Assembly (NCBI GenBank): GCA_900079685.1
Contig: LT599019.1
Location: 357,864 to 421,863 of the forward strand
Source: an uncultured delta proteobacterium
GTDB lineage: Bacteria > Desulfobacterota > Desulfovibrionia > Desulfovibrionales > Desulfovibrionaceae
Direction of reading: 5' to 3'
Length of the DNA: 64,000 nt
The notes under the pieces were generated by a model that did not search any database, was not told where the DNA came from, and saw only the letters and a list, made by a program, of their open reading frames with translations. Positions 1 through 10,985 of the stretch are shown piece by piece (the stretch's first letter is position 1; each line of letters begins with the position of its first letter). The translations under genes were made by a program, and so were the position numbers.

Positions 1-2284
1 GCGGCGCGTCCTGCTTGTGGGGGGAATATTCGGGCAGGGCGTCGGTATGGCCGTGCAGGAGGGTCATAATGGAGTCGTAGAGATACGACTTGTTGATGGG
101 CTTGTAGAGCACACCCGCCGCGCCCGCCTTCACGGCCTGGGCCAGAGTTTCGTCCCGGCCGAAGGCGGTGACGATTATCACCGGCGGCGGGTTCTTGAGG
201 CCGAGCTTGTTGCGCAGGACGTAAGTCGCCTCCACGCCGTCCATGACCGGCATGCGCCAATCCATGAAGACCAGACTGTAGGGCCTGCCCTCTTCTTCGG
301 CCTGGACCAGCATGGCAAAGGCTTCTTCGGCGGAGGAGGCGGAATCGCCCGACAGCATGAGGTCGTTCAGCAGCGAGAGGAGAACCTCGTTGGCGCTCGG
401 GTTGTCGTCCACGATGAGCGCCCTGGTGGCTTGCCCCACGTTCCCGATCCGCGGCGTCTGTTCCTTGGACAGCTGGTACCCCAGAACGATGGTGAAGGTG
501 AACGTGGAGCCTTTCCCGTAGGCGCTTTCAACGCTGATGTCGCCGCCCATCATCTCCAGAAGCCGTTTGGTGATGGTCAACCCGAGGCCCGTGCCGCCGA
601 AGCGGCGGGTCGTGGAACCGTCCGCCTGGCTGAACGCCTGGAACAGTTTATCCTGCTGTTCCGTGGTGATGCCTATCCCGGTATCGCGCACCACAAACCG
701 CAGCCGGACCTTGTCCCCGAGGTTCTCGACCAGGGAACAGCTGATGACGATCTCGCCCTTTTCCGTAAATTTCACGGCGTTGTTGGCGAGGTTCGTCAAA
801 ATCTGGCTGAGGCGCAGAGGGTCGCCGATCAGGGTCATGGGAATGTTTTTGTCCACCCGGAACAGGATTTCCAGTTCCTTTTCCTCGGCTTTCTGGCTGA
901 TTATGGCCGCGAGGTTGTCCAGAAGATCCTCGAGCCGGAACGGCGCGTGATCGATATGCAGTTGCCCTGACTCGATTTTTGAAAAATCGAGGATGTCGTT
1001 GATGATGCCGAGGAGCGTGTTCGCGGCGACGTAAATCTTGCTGACGTAGCTTTGCTGCCGTGGGGAAAGCTGGGTTTTGAACGCAAGGTAGGCCATGCCG
1101 ATGACCGCGTTCATGGGGGTGCGGATCTCGTGGCTCATGTTGGCGAGGAATCCGCTCTTCGCCGTGTTGGCCGCGTCGGACGCGGCTTTCGCCCGTATAA
1201 CCTCCCGTTCGCGCGTCTCCATGCCGGTGGCCATATCGTCAAAGGCCTGCGCAAGCCGGCCCATTTCGCCCTGCATGGCGTGCATGTCCGTGCGCACGGA
1301 AAAATCGCCCCGTGCAAGCTGCCGGGTTATGGACAAAAGCTCGGCCACCGGGCGGGTGATGATCCTGCCGCCCGCGAAAATCATAATAATCCACGCCGCC
1401 AGACAGGCGAAGCCGAGCAGCAGGACGTTCGTGATAAGATCATTGTCTCCCTGCGCGTACACGGCCCGTTCCGGCATGGCCACGGTCACGATGAGGCAGG
1501 GGGCCTCCTCCGGCGCCATGCGCAGACGCTCGTAGGCGACAAGGGATACCCCTCTCGCGTCCTTCTCCACCGTCGGCACGGAAATCACGCCCAGGTCGTC
1601 CTTTTTCGCGGAAACGGCCGCCCAGACATCCAGCGCGCTCCGGCCGGCGGCATCTTCCTCCGGCAACACGAACATGCCGCCGCTGCAGTCGAAGAGCCGC
1701 CGGACGGCAGGCCCCTGAAACTGCCCGAGGGAGCCGGGGAGCGCCTCGGAGGGGTTCCGGATGCCGCCCAGGAGGACGCCGACCCTGGCCCCGGAACCGT
1801 CGAAAACCGGATGGGCTACCCGCAGCGCGCGGGCGTCGCGGCCGATATCCGTGGTATAGATGCTCACCGCGAACCCGGTGGCGCTCATGCCGGTTTTGAA
1901 CTCGGGCTCGTCCGCCAGCGACGTATTGTCGGGAATGGGCCTGGCGCTCACCAGAACCCGGCCCGAGGTGTCCGTGAGGAGCAGGTTGGAATAAAACGGG
2001 TACCGCTGCACAAGGTCGCGGAGCAGCGCGCCGCATTCCTCCAGGTTGCGGTTCCTGACGTCGTCCAGTTGCGCGATGGTGGTGAAGAGCACGCTGGTGC
2101 TCTCCAGCACCAGTTCCTTCTGGCTCGCGAGGTCGTGAACGGCTTCGAGGAGCTGCTCTTGCGCGAGCTGCATGGAATGTTTCCTGGCCCCGAGGCCGGA
2201 ATACAGAATGCCCGCCAGCGCGGGCAAAAGCGCCAAAAGCACCACCGCATGCAGCGTTTTACGCACGGAACCGACAAGGAACAT
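1..2284 (-). CDS. Cache-type hybrid sensor histidine kinase, 3' end outside window
   Basis: Membrane-bound two-component sensor that would autophosphorylate and pass the phosphate to its own receiver. Reading from ATG at 2284 the first residues are [10 protein letters not shown] with one N-terminal membrane segment (about 10-28), an extracytoplasmic sensing region and a HAMP-like linker. An H-box SHEIRTPMN follows (phospho-acceptor H385). The ATPase domain is canonical, with N-box [12 protein letters not shown] and G2 box GGTGLGL. A receiver domain carries the acceptor in [10 protein letters not shown] (D675). The frame is still open at base 1, so the C-terminus is missing (761 codons seen). 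It lies 70 bases downstream of a second hybrid kinase on the same strand and is probably co-transcribed with it. The ligand is unknown. Confidence 0.9.
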   Translation of the reverse strand, partial: MFLVGSVRKTLHAVVLLALLPALAGILYSGLGARKHSMQLAQEQLLEAVHDLASQKELVLESTSVLFTTIAQLDDVRNRNLEECGALLRDLVQRYPFYSNLLLTDTSGRVLVSARPIPDNTSLADEPEFKTGMSATGFAVSIYTTDIGRDARALRVAHPVFDGSGARVGVLLGGIRNPSEALPGSLGQFQGPAVRRLFDCSGGMFVLPEEDAAGRSALDVWAAVSAKKDDLGVISVPTVEKDARGVSLVAYERLRMAPEEAPCLIVTVAMPERAVYAQGDNDLITNVLLLGFACLAAWIIMIFAGGRIITRPVAELLSITRQLARGDFSVRTDMHAMQGEMGRLAQAFDDMATGMETREREVIRAKAASDAANTAKSGFLANMSHEIRTPMNAVIGMAYLAFKTQLSPRQQSYVSKIYVAANTLLGIINDILDFSKIESGQLHIDHAPFRLEDLLDNLAAIISQKAEEKELEILFRVDKNIPMTLIGDPLRLSQILTNLANNAVKFTEKGEIVISCSLVENLGDKVRLRFVVRDTGIGITTEQQDKLFQAFSQADGSTTRRFGGTGLGLTITKRLLEMMGGDISVESAYGKGSTFTFTIVLGYQLSKEQTPRIGNVGQATRALIVDDNPSANEVLLSLLNDLMLSGDSASSAEEAFAMLVQAEEEGRPYSLVFMDWRMPVMDGVEATYVLRNKLGLKNPPPVIIVTAFGRDETLAQAVKAGAAGVLYKPINKSYLYDSIMTLLHGHTDALPEYSPHKQDAP

Positions 2285-2354
2285 GGCTAGTTCCCCCCTT
2301 CCCGCAACGGGAAACCGCGCCCGGTATGGAGCCCGGTATTGCGAAAACCGGCTG

Positions 2355-5312
2355 TCATGCCTTTTCTCCTCCGGCCGGTCCCACTCCCGCCAGTTCCGCC
2401 GCGAGGGCCTCAAGCGCCGCGAGCGATGCGGCCGCCGCTTCCGCGTCGCCTTCCGTCAGGTCCACCCGGAGAATGCCGATACGCCCCTCACGAAGGACCG
2501 GGATCAATGTTTCCAGCAACGCTTCCAGCTCTTTCCGCGAACCGTAATCCCGCTTGCCGGCGAGAGAACGCAAAGAGGGAACAGCCTCCGCCAGAACGGC
2601 CGCGTCCTTCGCGCGCGGCGGCAGCCAGCGCCGGATCGTGGCCAGGAATTTGTCGATAATGATGGGTTTGCCGGTGTGGTCGTTCATGCCCGCATCGAAA
2701 CAGGCGGTTATCTCCGCGATATCCGAATGGGCGGTCATGGCGATGATGGGCAACCGCAACGGGTGGAACGCGTCCATTTTCCTGAGCGCCCGGGTGGCGG
2801 CAAAACCGTCCATGACCGGCATCTGCAGGTCCATCAGAACGACATCGAACCGTCGCGGCGTTCCCTGCGTGAGAAGCGCTATCGCCTCTTCGCCGTTGTC
2901 GGCGCAAGTGAGCCGGATATTTTCGCTTTCGAGGATCTCCCCGGCTATCTGCTGGTTGACGGCGTTATCCTCCACCAGGAGGACCGCGAGGTTCGCCAGC
3001 TCCGCCTTTTCCTCCTCGCTTTCTTCGGGGGCGAAAGGCGACGTGCCCTTCTGCGTGCCGAGCAGGTTCATGATGGTGTCAAAGACCAGCGACTCGTTGA
3101 TCGGCTTGGGCAAAAGGGCGTCGATCTCGATCTCGTCAAGCGAGGCGGGCAGATCCGTCCGCCCGGAGGCCGTGGTCAGCACCAGGGGCGGCGGCAAGGA
3201 CAAAGAGGCATCCCGCAGCTGCGTGACGAGGGAAGCCATGTCCGCGGAAGAAGGCCGCCAGTCCATGAAAACGATGGCAAAGGGATTGCCGTCCTTCTGG
3301 GCCGCGTTCAGGGCGTCCAGCGCCTGGCCGGCGCCGGGAACGCACGTAACCGTGAAGCCGAACAGGGTGAGGACGTCCACCAGTTCCTGGCGCGAAATCT
3401 CGCTGGCATCCACGACAAGCGCCTTTTTCCCTTCAAAGAGCTTGTCCGGCTTGTACAAATCGCCGGCGGCATAGCCGAACCTGGCCCTGGCCGTGAACAG
3501 AACGCCTTCCCCGAAAACGCTGGCAACCTCCACGCGGCCGTGCATCATCCGGAACAGGCGGTTGGCTATGGCAAGGCGCAGGCTGGTTTTGTCCAGGGTT
3601 GTCGGGGCGTCTTCCGTGTCGTTGGCGAAAAGCTCGCGCATCTCGGCGAGTTGCGCCGGGGTGAGCCCCACGCCAGCGTCACGGACGGCAAACTGAAGGG
3701 TGATGTTGTCCACGTCCTGCTCGACCACGGAACAGGTAAGGGAGAGCGTTCCCCGCTCGCTTCTGTTCACCGCGTCGTCGACCAGCACCATAAGCGCCTG
3801 GGACACGCGCAACGGGTCGCCGACCAGGTGGTCCGGCACGCCGTGGCTGATTTGCATGTCAAAGCCGAGTTGCTTCTCGCCGAGCCGCGCGGCGGTCTCG
3901 CTCCGGACCGACCCCAGGATGCGGCGCAAAGAAAAGCTGATGCTCTCCATGGACATTTTCCCGGCTTCCATTTTGGAAAAGTCCAGGATGTCGTTGATGA
4001 CCCGCAAAAGCGCGTTGGCGGCGGCCAGAAGTTTTGAAATGTAGCCGCGCTGCTGGGCCGTCAGGTCCGTTTTCAGGACAAGGTAGGCCATGCCGAGAAT
4101 GGCGTTCATGGACGTGCGTATTTCATGGCTCATATTGGCCAGGAACTCGCCCTTGGCTGTGCGGCTGAGTTCCGCCTGGTCCCGCGCGGCGGAAAGTTCC
4201 TGGTCGCGCTTGTCAAAGGCGACGGCCATGGCGTTGAATTCCCGGCACAGCATGCCGATTTCCCCGCCCACGCCGCGCTCCGGCACGCGCACGCCCTTCT
4301 CGCCCCCGCCCACGCGCGCGGCGGCGTCGAGCAATGCGCCCCAGGGGCGCCGTACGGTGACATAACACAACCCTATCGCAGCGGCCAAAGACAGGAGAAC
4401 AACCGAGGCGAACAGCCCCAGATCGCGGTACAGCATGCCCGCCGCGTAATCCTCGGCGAACTGCGCGGGTTGTATGTACAGAATATGGAAGTACGGCGAG
4501 GGGCTGCCCCGCAGGAAGAGCTTTTGGTAGGTCACATCATACTCGGGAGCCTGAGCGTCTTTTCGCACGGTCACCCGGCCCGACGGACCGGCTGCCCGCG
4601 AGACGGCGTCCCAGAGAACGGGGCCCAGCTTTTCGCCCACGGCGGCGGCACCGGCCTTGGGATACGCCGAAGCGATCGTACCGGCGCCGTCCACAAGGAA
4701 AACCGCCGCGTTTTCCGGCAGGGCCAGCCCGGAAAGGTTCTTTTCATACCCGGAAAGCCTGAAGGCGACGCAAACGATGCCGGCTCCCTCCACGCCGTTC
4801 AGGGCCATGGGCGCGCCGAAGTACAAAACCGGCTCCTTGGTTGCGGGAGAAAGGGCCATCTCCCCGACGCCGAAGGCCCGGAGGGAAACGACGTCCTTAA
4901 GAAACGAGGAGCCGGAAAAATTGAAATTCCGCTCCTCCGGCAATGCGGAAGCCAGAACGTTCCCGGCCTTGTCGAGCAGGTATATGTTGGCATACTCGTC
5001 GGAGGTAGCAAGGAGATTGCGGAGCAGAGGCGGCGCGGTTATCATATCCGCCTCGCGCATGTCGCGCAGGCGGCCGAGCGTCAGCACGAAGGTTTCCATG
5101 ACCTGCGTCGTCTGCTCCTGGTGCAGCGCCAGGGAATGGACGAAACGCTCTCCCCGGGTGTCGGCCGTTTTGAGTTCGTCGTTATACCGCACCGCACCAG
5201 TACCCGCGACAATACCTATCGCGGGAAGGATTGAAAGCAGAACCACGCTGATGGCGGTCCGCATGATATTCGCGGCAAAAAAACCCTTCACGTCCCGGAG
5301 CTCCCCACTCAC
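2355..5312 (-). CDS. Hybrid sensor kinase with degenerate ATPase domain and two receivers
   Basis: A 985-residue hybrid kinase. Order: membrane segment (about 17-37), periplasmic double-Cache-like region, second membrane segment near 310-330, HAMP, H-box [11 protein letters not shown] (H396), ATPase-like region, receiver 1 (D684 in MDWRPSSAD), receiver 2 (D828 in [10 protein letters not shown]). The N-box is altered ([10 protein letters not shown] where LLNNAVKFT is expected), no F-box is visible and the glycine-rich G2 box is replaced by KTSLRLAI, so ATP binding is doubtful although DAGVG of the G1 box remains. Receiver 1 lacks the usual MPxMDG. Start: GTG at 5312 gives the longest frame; GTG at 5291 is a good alternative because GGGGAG lies just before it. 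Probably in an operon with the intact kinase downstream. Confidence 0.88.
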   Translation of the reverse strand: MSGELRDVKGFFAANIMRTAISVVLLSILPAIGIVAGTGAVRYNDELKTADTRGERFVHSLALHQEQTTQVMETFVLTLGRLRDMREADMITAPPLLRNLLATSDEYANIYLLDKAGNVLASALPEERNFNFSGSSFLKDVVSLRAFGVGEMALSPATKEPVLYFGAPMALNGVEGAGIVCVAFRLSGYEKNLSGLALPENAAVFLVDGAGTIASAYPKAGAAAVGEKLGPVLWDAVSRAAGPSGRVTVRKDAQAPEYDVTYQKLFLRGSPSPYFHILYIQPAQFAEDYAAGMLYRDLGLFASVVLLSLAAAIGLCYVTVRRPWGALLDAAARVGGGEKGVRVPERGVGGEIGMLCREFNAMAVAFDKRDQELSAARDQAELSRTAKGEFLANMSHEIRTSMNAILGMAYLVLKTDLTAQQRGYISKLLAAANALLRVINDILDFSKMEAGKMSMESISFSLRRILGSVRSETAARLGEKQLGFDMQISHGVPDHLVGDPLRVSQALMVLVDDAVNRSERGTLSLTCSVVEQDVDNITLQFAVRDAGVGLTPAQLAEMRELFANDTEDAPTTLDKTSLRLAIANRLFRMMHGRVEVASVFGEGVLFTARARFGYAAGDLYKPDKLFEGKKALVVDASEISRQELVDVLTLFGFTVTCVPGAGQALDALNAAQKDGNPFAIVFMDWRPSSADMASLVTQLRDASLSLPPPLVLTTASGRTDLPASLDEIEIDALLPKPINESLVFDTIMNLLGTQKGTSPFAPEESEEEKAELANLAVLLVEDNAVNQQIAGEILESENIRLTCADNGEEAIALLTQGTPRRFDVVLMDLQMPVMDGFAATRALRKMDAFHPLRLPIIAMTAHSDIAEITACFDAGMNDHTGKPIIIDKFLATIRRWLPPRAKDAAVLAEAVPSLRSLAGKRDYGSRKELEALLETLIPVLREGRIGILRVDLTEGDAEAAAASLAALEALAAELAGVGPAGGEKA

Positions 5313-5606
5313 AATCAGGCATCAAAAGCGTATCTCCAGGCCGACACGCGCGCACGTCCCCGCGTTTGCACCGCAAGCATATTAGAGGCCTTATACCAAG
5401 GGAAATCAATAGTGCCAATGGAAAAAAGACCACCGCCCGTTTAGTGCGATACGGCGGCAGCCGCGTCCCATGCAAAACGTATGTACCACCTTAATATATC
5501 GCGCCATGGAGACTCATTGTCATTGCCGACGCGCGAACCGGACCTCAGTCAGAAGAATACCGCATGTGAAAAAAAAGAAAACTACTTTCCATCGCGGCAT
5601 ACATTA
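5313..5606. other. Intergenic region, partly AT-rich
   Basis: About 294 bases between the GDYXXLXY gene (which ends at 5607) and the start of the degenerate kinase. The stretch 5480-5610 is more AT-rich than its surroundings and could hold the promoter of the kinase operon. I could not pick a convincing -35/-10 pair and see no credible short gene. Confidence 0.3.
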
Positions 5607-6185
5607 TTATTCCCCGCGCGCCGGGCGAAGGTCCCGGCCGGCATCGTCACACAGCGCAAAGAGCAGCGTTTTGCCGTTCCCGTCAACCTTTACCCTGCCG
5701 TAACGGGCCCGTTCATAGACGCGGGCATCCCCTTCCTGAAAATAAAACGCGGGCGCGGCCGTAATGATGCGCATCCCCCGCAGCTTGAACGCGAGCAGCA
5801 GTTCATCCTGAGCGAGCGGCGTTCCGTCATCCAGGCGGACGAAAACCACGGCCGGGAAAGGCGCCGCCGCTCCCGGCCCGCCACGCCCGTCGCCCGGAGC
5901 CGCCCGCTTCATGACGGCCTTGCCCTCCGCTGACGCTCCGGGCTCATAATACGATCCCGGATGCCGCGAGTCGCCTTCCTTCCGCCGCAAGGCGTCCCAT
6001 ATGGCGTCGTTGGCCGCGTAATCCAGCGCCATGTAATCGCCCATCAAAAGGGCGCGGGGGTCCACCGGCGCGAGCTGCAAAAGCGCGTCGGCCCCATCGG
6101 CGCGCAGCCGCTCCATCCGCGCGACGGAAAAACCGAACCCCGCGAAAAAAACCGCGAGAATGACAAGAATACCTATCTTACGCAT
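5607..6185 (-). CDS. GDYXXLXY family protein
   Basis: A 192-residue protein with an N-terminal hydrophobic anchor or signal (MRKIGILVILAVFFAGFGFS) and the signature GDYMALDY that names the family. The rest looks extracytoplasmic. Function is unknown. In many bacteria members sit next to DUF2157/DUF4401 membrane proteins, and that is the case here: its ATG (6183-6185) overlaps the end of the DUF2157 gene by eight bases, so the two are translationally coupled. An upstream in-frame extension to 6365 exists but its residues are out of character and overlap the neighbour, so the start at 6185 is preferred. Confidence 0.85.
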   Translation of the reverse strand: MRKIGILVILAVFFAGFGFSVARMERLRADGADALLQLAPVDPRALLMGDYMALDYAANDAIWDALRRKEGDSRHPGSYYEPGASAEGKAVMKRAAPGDGRGGPGAAAPFPAVVFVRLDDGTPLAQDELLLAFKLRGMRIITAAPAFYFQEGDARVYERARYGRVKVDGNGKTLLFALCDDAGRDLRPARGE

Positions 6186-8532
6186 GGCGTTCCTCCCGCG
6201 TTCCCACGCGTGGCCCGAACCGGTCCAGGCATAGGGCAAGAACAAGCAGCACCGCGCCCGTGGCCGCCAGAAGCAGCGACTTGTGGAGCAGCGATATGCC
6301 CAAAAAATAATAATAATACACCATGTACGCGAAGAGAAACGCGCACGTGACGCCCTGCATGACAAGGCTGCCCCAGTATCGGCTCAAGGCGAGGCCGAAG
6401 GCGGCCAGAGCGGCGCCCGGCAAATACCAGCCGAGCGGCAGGGCGAGAGCCGCGCACCCGATGACAAACATCCCTTTGAACGGCGTCCGGCCGCCCGCCA
6501 CAAGAGCGTTCACAAAATAAACAAGCCCCACGGCGGCGCCAAGTCCCACGGTGTACGCGGCGGAGGGGAAATACACGTTCCCCAGGCCCAGATGGCGAAG
6601 ATCCCCCATACCGCCGACCTGCAAAGCCAGAGCGCTTATCAGATATACCAGCATGCCGCCGTACGCCCCGGCGAAAAACGGCTCCAGGTGCTTCCCGCCG
6701 GGCAGAGCGCGCCAGGCGCCCTCGCGCAGCCGGAAGACGGCAAGCGCCAGGGCAACCGCCGCCCACCAGATAACCGTCACATACAGCATGCGGCGGTAGG
6801 AAAAAATCCATTCCGCTTCGCCCGTGCCGCCCCAGCGATGCAGCTCTCCAACACCTGCGTAAATGATTCCCGCCGCGACGCATTGCACGATGCACAGCGC
6901 GGCGAGAAACCTGTATGGCGCGCTGTTCATGGCGTAACACAGACCTATCAGGACGGCGGCATATAAAAACGGCGTGAACGTCCCGAACTCGAGCATCCAG
7001 CCGAGCCCGCCGCAGGCCCCCGCCGTCCCGGTAAGCGCCAGGGAGAAGCCGAAATTCCGGAGAAAAATGCCGGGGCACCGTAAACAGACGAAGGCCACCC
7101 CCAGGGGAATGAGCGAGGCAAAAAGCAGGGTCGCGCCCTCGTTGTCGCGGATGCGCAGGGTCATGAACAGGAACAGGCCCATGAATACCAGGAACACCAC
7201 CGCCGCGATCCAGCCGCCGACGGCCAGGATGGTCCGCACGTACCAGGGGGACGCCGCGGCTGCCTTTTCTTCCGGCTGCCGGGGCAACGGCGCGTCCGCG
7301 GCGAGAAGTTCCGCCGCTGCAAGGTGATTCCGGAGTTCGTCCCACCCCGGCACGCGGCGGGCCGGGGCGAAAAACTCCATCAAGGCCGTGCCGGGACGCT
7401 GCTTCGGCGATTTTCCCTCAGCCCCTTCCATCGAGCGCTGGAGGGAAAGCAGAATTGCCGCGACCCCGGCTGTCAACCCCACGATTATCAACCCCCAGAT
7501 GAAAATCGCGCCGACTCCCGCTTCAAAAAGAAACTCCGCTCGCAGGAGGACCGAGGCAAAAAGGACCGCGCAGGCGGAAACCAGACAGGCGAGCATGAAG
7601 AGATCCGGCGTTTTCTTGCGGTGCCAGTAGCAGGAACCGCCCGCCACAACCAGGGCGAGAGCCGGCAGGATGTAATGGGGAAGCGCGAACTCCAGCATAT
7701 GGCGTATGCCGTATGGATCGAAGATTATGAGGCACAGATAGACCGTGAGGCGCACCGTCAGGTCGAAAAAGAGGAGCCGGGGCAGCCAGCGCGATTGGAG
7801 CCAGCCCTGTTGCCGGGATACATTCCCGCCCCGCTCCTTCCGGCGGGCGTTGTACGCGGCGCATTCCCAGGCCGCCACGGCGAGCGCCAGGCCGAGAACG
7901 CATTCCGGCAGCAAACTGAACATGCCGAGGGCCTCGAGGGGGCTGTCCATGGAGCGGCCCAGCCAGAGTATGACGAAAATATTGGCGGCAAGCCAGGTCG
8001 TGAACCAGAGAGCCGCCTGCCTGCCCGCCAGGGCAAGGGCGAACAGAACCGCCGTCCAGACGCGGAACAGTTCCCACAGTTCCGCGCCGGTCTGGTACGT
8101 CTGGCCGAACACGGCCAGCAGCGGGCCGACGCTGATGCCGCAGGACAGCAGCAGCACCTTGCCCAGGTTCGTATCCGGCCCGAGCCACACCGCGCAGAGG
8201 CCGGTAACGGCCACAATGCCCCCCACCAGCGCCATGCGGGCGAAGTGGTGCATGTCACCCCAGTTCCAGGCGATGAAAAAGATAATCCCGGCCACAAGAA
8301 ACAGCGCGCCGCCGAGCAGCAGAATATGCTGCCAGTACAGGCGCCATTCCACGGCTCCCGGCCGGAAGCCGCAAAAATCCATGGCCGCTTCCCAGGCGTC
8401 CCTGGAAAAAACGCCCCGCTCCCTCAGCCCGGCAAGGCCCGCGCGGGACATTTCCGGCACGCGGCAAGGCGCTTGCCGCGTCGCGGGAGAAGCGGACACG
8501 TCCGCATTGGGTGATAATGGTTGATTTTCCAT
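6178..8532 (-). CDS. DUF2157/DUF4401 polytopic membrane protein
   Basis: About 784 residues. After a soluble N-terminal region with GLRERGVFSRDAWEAA, typical of DUF2157 entry sequences, the protein is almost entirely hydrophobic with many membrane segments from about residue 70 to the C-terminus. A soluble linker lies near residues 375-430. The C-terminal half matches the DUF4401 type seen with GDYXXLXY partners. No enzymatic motif is visible. The chosen ATG at 8532 has AGGGAT upstream and lies four bases after the M48 peptidase stop; an in-frame ATG at 8568 would overlap that gene. Function unknown; a structural or transport role in the inner membrane is only a guess. Confidence 0.82.
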   Translation of the reverse strand: MENQPLSPNADVSASPATRQAPCRVPEMSRAGLAGLRERGVFSRDAWEAAMDFCGFRPGAVEWRLYWQHILLLGGALFLVAGIIFFIAWNWGDMHHFARMALVGGIVAVTGLCAVWLGPDTNLGKVLLLSCGISVGPLLAVFGQTYQTGAELWELFRVWTAVLFALALAGRQAALWFTTWLAANIFVILWLGRSMDSPLEALGMFSLLPECVLGLALAVAAWECAAYNARRKERGGNVSRQQGWLQSRWLPRLLFFDLTVRLTVYLCLIIFDPYGIRHMLEFALPHYILPALALVVAGGSCYWHRKKTPDLFMLACLVSACAVLFASVLLRAEFLFEAGVGAIFIWGLIIVGLTAGVAAILLSLQRSMEGAEGKSPKQRPGTALMEFFAPARRVPGWDELRNHLAAAELLAADAPLPRQPEEKAAAASPWYVRTILAVGGWIAAVVFLVFMGLFLFMTLRIRDNEGATLLFASLIPLGVAFVCLRCPGIFLRNFGFSLALTGTAGACGGLGWMLEFGTFTPFLYAAVLIGLCYAMNSAPYRFLAALCIVQCVAAGIIYAGVGELHRWGGTGEAEWIFSYRRMLYVTVIWWAAVALALAVFRLREGAWRALPGGKHLEPFFAGAYGGMLVYLISALALQVGGMGDLRHLGLGNVYFPSAAYTVGLGAAVGLVYFVNALVAGGRTPFKGMFVIGCAALALPLGWYLPGAALAAFGLALSRYWGSLVMQGVTCAFLFAYMVYYYYFLGISLLHKSLLLAATGAVLLVLALCLDRFGPRVGTREERHA

Positions 8533-8536
8533 ACGG

Positions 8537-9667
8537 TTATCCCTGTTTGCCGCTCTTTTTCGCGGCATGCGCTTTCAGAAGGCTCCACGTGTTCGCGTCA
8601 AGGGCCGGCGTGAACGGCCCGGAAAACTGCGCGGCCTCGAGCCGCATATATTCCTGGCGGTCCTGGATCAACGGGTGCGAGTCGAAGTAGCTGAATCGCT
8701 CCTTGGACTCGTTACGCGAAACACCCGCAAAAAACGACGCGGTACCCTCCGGGTCGATGCCCGCCCGGGCGAGGCGGCGAACCCCGAGGATATCGGCCTC
8801 GCGCTCGGCCTCGCGGCTGAATTTGCTGCTCACCACGGCGTTCCCGGCGGTTTTGGCAAGCCCCGCGATATCGCCGCCGCCCGTCACCAGTTGCAGCGCG
8901 AAAGCGAGAAACTGGTCGCGGACAAGGGCGCGGGTATTGTGCCGCTCCGTGACGTGCGCCATCTCGTGCGCCAGCACCCCGGCCAGTTCGTCCGGCGTGC
9001 GGCATTGCCTGATAAGCCCCGTGGTCACCACGATGAACCCGCCCGGCAGGGCGAAGGCGTTCACCAAGTCCGCGTCCAGCACGCTGACGCTGAACGTATA
9101 GCCCGCCGCGTCACCCGCGCCGTCGCCTGCCCCATCGCCTGCGCGGGCAAGGCGCGCGACCAGTTCTTGCAAGGCGTCATAGCCCGGTCCGGCGTCGCGC
9201 CAGGGCCCGTCGCCGCCGTCCGTCTCGCCGAGAGCCCGGCCCACGGTGCCGCGCACCTGCTCGCCCAAGGCGCGTTCCCAACGGTAGGGGATCATGTCCG
9301 CGACGAGATTGACCGCGTGGGGAAACCCCGCCCAGGCAAGGGCCAGAAGCAGCCAGACGGTGACCGTGCCCAGAATCCAGCGGGTGCGGGTCTTGGCGCG
9401 TTGCCGGGCAAGAGCCGGGCCGAGCCATTCCCGAAACAGGGCAGCGGCCCCATCGTCGCGCACCACGAGACGCTCGCCCGCGCTGGCCGTATGCCGCAGC
9501 CGCAGGGGAAGTTTACCGGGAGAATCAGCCAGAACGCCGTCCCGCGCCCAGACCGCCAGCTTGTCCCCGTTCAGGGAACGCACTTCCAACATGTCTCCGA
9601 GAAAGGCGCAGACCGCGGGATGCGTGAGCGCGTTTACGCCGTCGTTAAATTCCGCTTGCAGCTGCAT
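8537..9667 (-). CDS. M48 family membrane metallopeptidase
   Basis: A 376-residue zinc peptidase. The N-terminal 90 residues resemble the small domain (DUF7092 type) that precedes some M48 enzymes. A membrane segment follows (WILGTVTVWLLLALAWAGF), then the catalytic domain with HEMAH in LAHEMAHVTERHN (two zinc ligands and the catalytic Glu). The downstream REAEREADILG supplies the third ligand. The family degrades misfolded or regulatory membrane and periplasmic proteins. The ATG at 9667 has a GGAGG-rich ribosome site. It lies 18 bases after the DUF898 gene and four bases before the DUF2157 gene, so it belongs to a four-gene operon. Confidence 0.9.
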   Translation of the reverse strand: MQLQAEFNDGVNALTHPAVCAFLGDMLEVRSLNGDKLAVWARDGVLADSPGKLPLRLRHTASAGERLVVRDDGAAALFREWLGPALARQRAKTRTRWILGTVTVWLLLALAWAGFPHAVNLVADMIPYRWERALGEQVRGTVGRALGETDGGDGPWRDAGPGYDALQELVARLARAGDGAGDGAGDAAGYTFSVSVLDADLVNAFALPGGFIVVTTGLIRQCRTPDELAGVLAHEMAHVTERHNTRALVRDQFLAFALQLVTGGGDIAGLAKTAGNAVVSSKFSREAEREADILGVRRLARAGIDPEGTASFFAGVSRNESKERFSYFDSHPLIQDRQEYMRLEAAQFSGPFTPALDANTWSLLKAHAAKKSGKQG

Positions 9668-9685
9668 GGCCCCCCTCCCCCGGAC

Positions 9686-10864
9686 TCAGATGGCGAGGTC
9701 CACGTCAAGAGCGTCCAGCAGGCCTTCGCCGCGCGAGCGTTCCGGCAGGGTGTCCTGCAAAAGATCCCGCAACCGGGGATCCCCGGCATAGCGGATGCTG
9801 GACAGAAAAAACCGCAGGGTGCGGATTTCCGTCCAGGGGTAGGCTATGCCCAGCGTGAACAGCAACAGCAGGGCGTTGCCGAGCATCAGCTTGAACAGGC
9901 CCCAGGCCCTGTAGTGTTTGGCGTCAAACCGCATGTCCCCGAACGTCAGGTTGCCGAAAAGCCAGCGGACCACGGCGGCCCTGTACAGGATGGTGAAAAG
10001 GCCCGCCAGGGCCAGCACGCCGAAGGAAATGACGAAAAAGCCCAGCACCAGGGGCATGATGTCTTCGGCGGCGGGGGTCGACACGTCATCAATCCCCACG
10101 CCGTAGAGCACGAGCGCGGCCCCCGCGCCGAGCAGCGCCAGCAGGATGTAGGACTTCAACCAGGACGCGAACAGTGGTTTGGCCCTGCCGGAAAACCCCA
10201 CCCTCCGGCTGCCGAAAAACGAGGCGTTCAACCGTTTCGCGGTCAGCCGCGCCGTTTCGAGCGGCATGCAGATGAACAGCGTCAAGAGAGTCAGCAGGGA
10301 GTAGCCGGACCCGGCGGCGGCGTACCTGGCGGCCCCGCCGTCCATATTACCCCGGATGCCGTGCCAGCGGGTGCGGGTCAGCCGGTAGCGCAAGGCCTGG
10401 TACGAGGCAAAATGCCCCACCGGCACAAGAATGACGGGCACGATGAACGGAGCCGCGAGGGGAACAAGCAGCATGCAGGCGTAAACAGCGGCCATGCCCA
10501 GGCCGCCGAGCAGCATGACCACGAGGAAGCTTTTGAACAGCTCGCCGCCCGTGCCCGTGTACTCCAGGTTTTCCCCAAGCAGAACGGTGTTCTCCCACAG
10601 GTATTTGCGGACCCTGACCCTGGCCCAGAAAGAATACACGCCAAGGGTCAGAATCGTTAGGATATAATTCCGGATATGAATTTTAAAGAGATCCCAGCCG
10701 GACCCGGTGAACACCGTCAGCGGCCGCATCTGCCCGCCGCTCGCGGCGTAATCCTCGGGCCGGGCGGCGCCGGCGGGAGCCGTCACCGGCCCGGACGCCG
10801 GAAAAGTACCGGCCGGACCCCGATCCACGGCGGCCGGACCGCCGGTAACGCGTGCATCCTCCAT
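9686..10864 (-). CDS. DUF898 (YjgN-like) membrane protein
   Basis: A 392-residue membrane protein of the YjgN/DUF898 family. About 45 low-complexity N-terminal residues rich in Gly, Ala and Pro are followed by the conserved entry FTGSGWDLFKIHIRNYILT and LGVYSFWARVRVRKYLW. A repeated half follows later, ending in GIAYPWTEIRTLRFF. Around six to eight membrane segments are visible. Function is unknown. The ATG at 10864 follows GGGGGGAAAT. It is the first gene of the minus-strand set DUF898, M48 peptidase, DUF2157, GDYXXLXY and is divergent from the sigma-54 regulator. The frame stays open upstream to 12904, but that part is antisense to the regulator and not believed. Confidence 0.87.
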   Translation of the reverse strand: MEDARVTGGPAAVDRGPAGTFPASGPVTAPAGAARPEDYAASGGQMRPLTVFTGSGWDLFKIHIRNYILTILTLGVYSFWARVRVRKYLWENTVLLGENLEYTGTGGELFKSFLVVMLLGGLGMAAVYACMLLVPLAAPFIVPVILVPVGHFASYQALRYRLTRTRWHGIRGNMDGGAARYAAAGSGYSLLTLLTLFICMPLETARLTAKRLNASFFGSRRVGFSGRAKPLFASWLKSYILLALLGAGAALVLYGVGIDDVSTPAAEDIMPLVLGFFVISFGVLALAGLFTILYRAAVVRWLFGNLTFGDMRFDAKHYRAWGLFKLMLGNALLLLFTLGIAYPWTEIRTLRFFLSSIRYAGDPRLRDLLQDTLPERSRGEGLLDALDVDLAI

Positions 10865-10985
10865 ATTTCCCCCCACACAATGTCGCTGCGTTGCGCCGCG
10901 CACGGCGCAAAGCGCCCTGTCAGGCTGGCGTATAGTATCCAAAACAGCGGTAAAGGGAAAGAATAAACGATTTTTCGAAAAGTAC

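Noticed and set aside
17-4037. Long plus-strand open frames (17-970, 1052-2290, 2172-4037) over the sensor kinases
   Set aside because: They are antisense to frames with clear kinase and receiver motifs; their residues are Arg/His/Gly-rich shadows of GC-rich codons.
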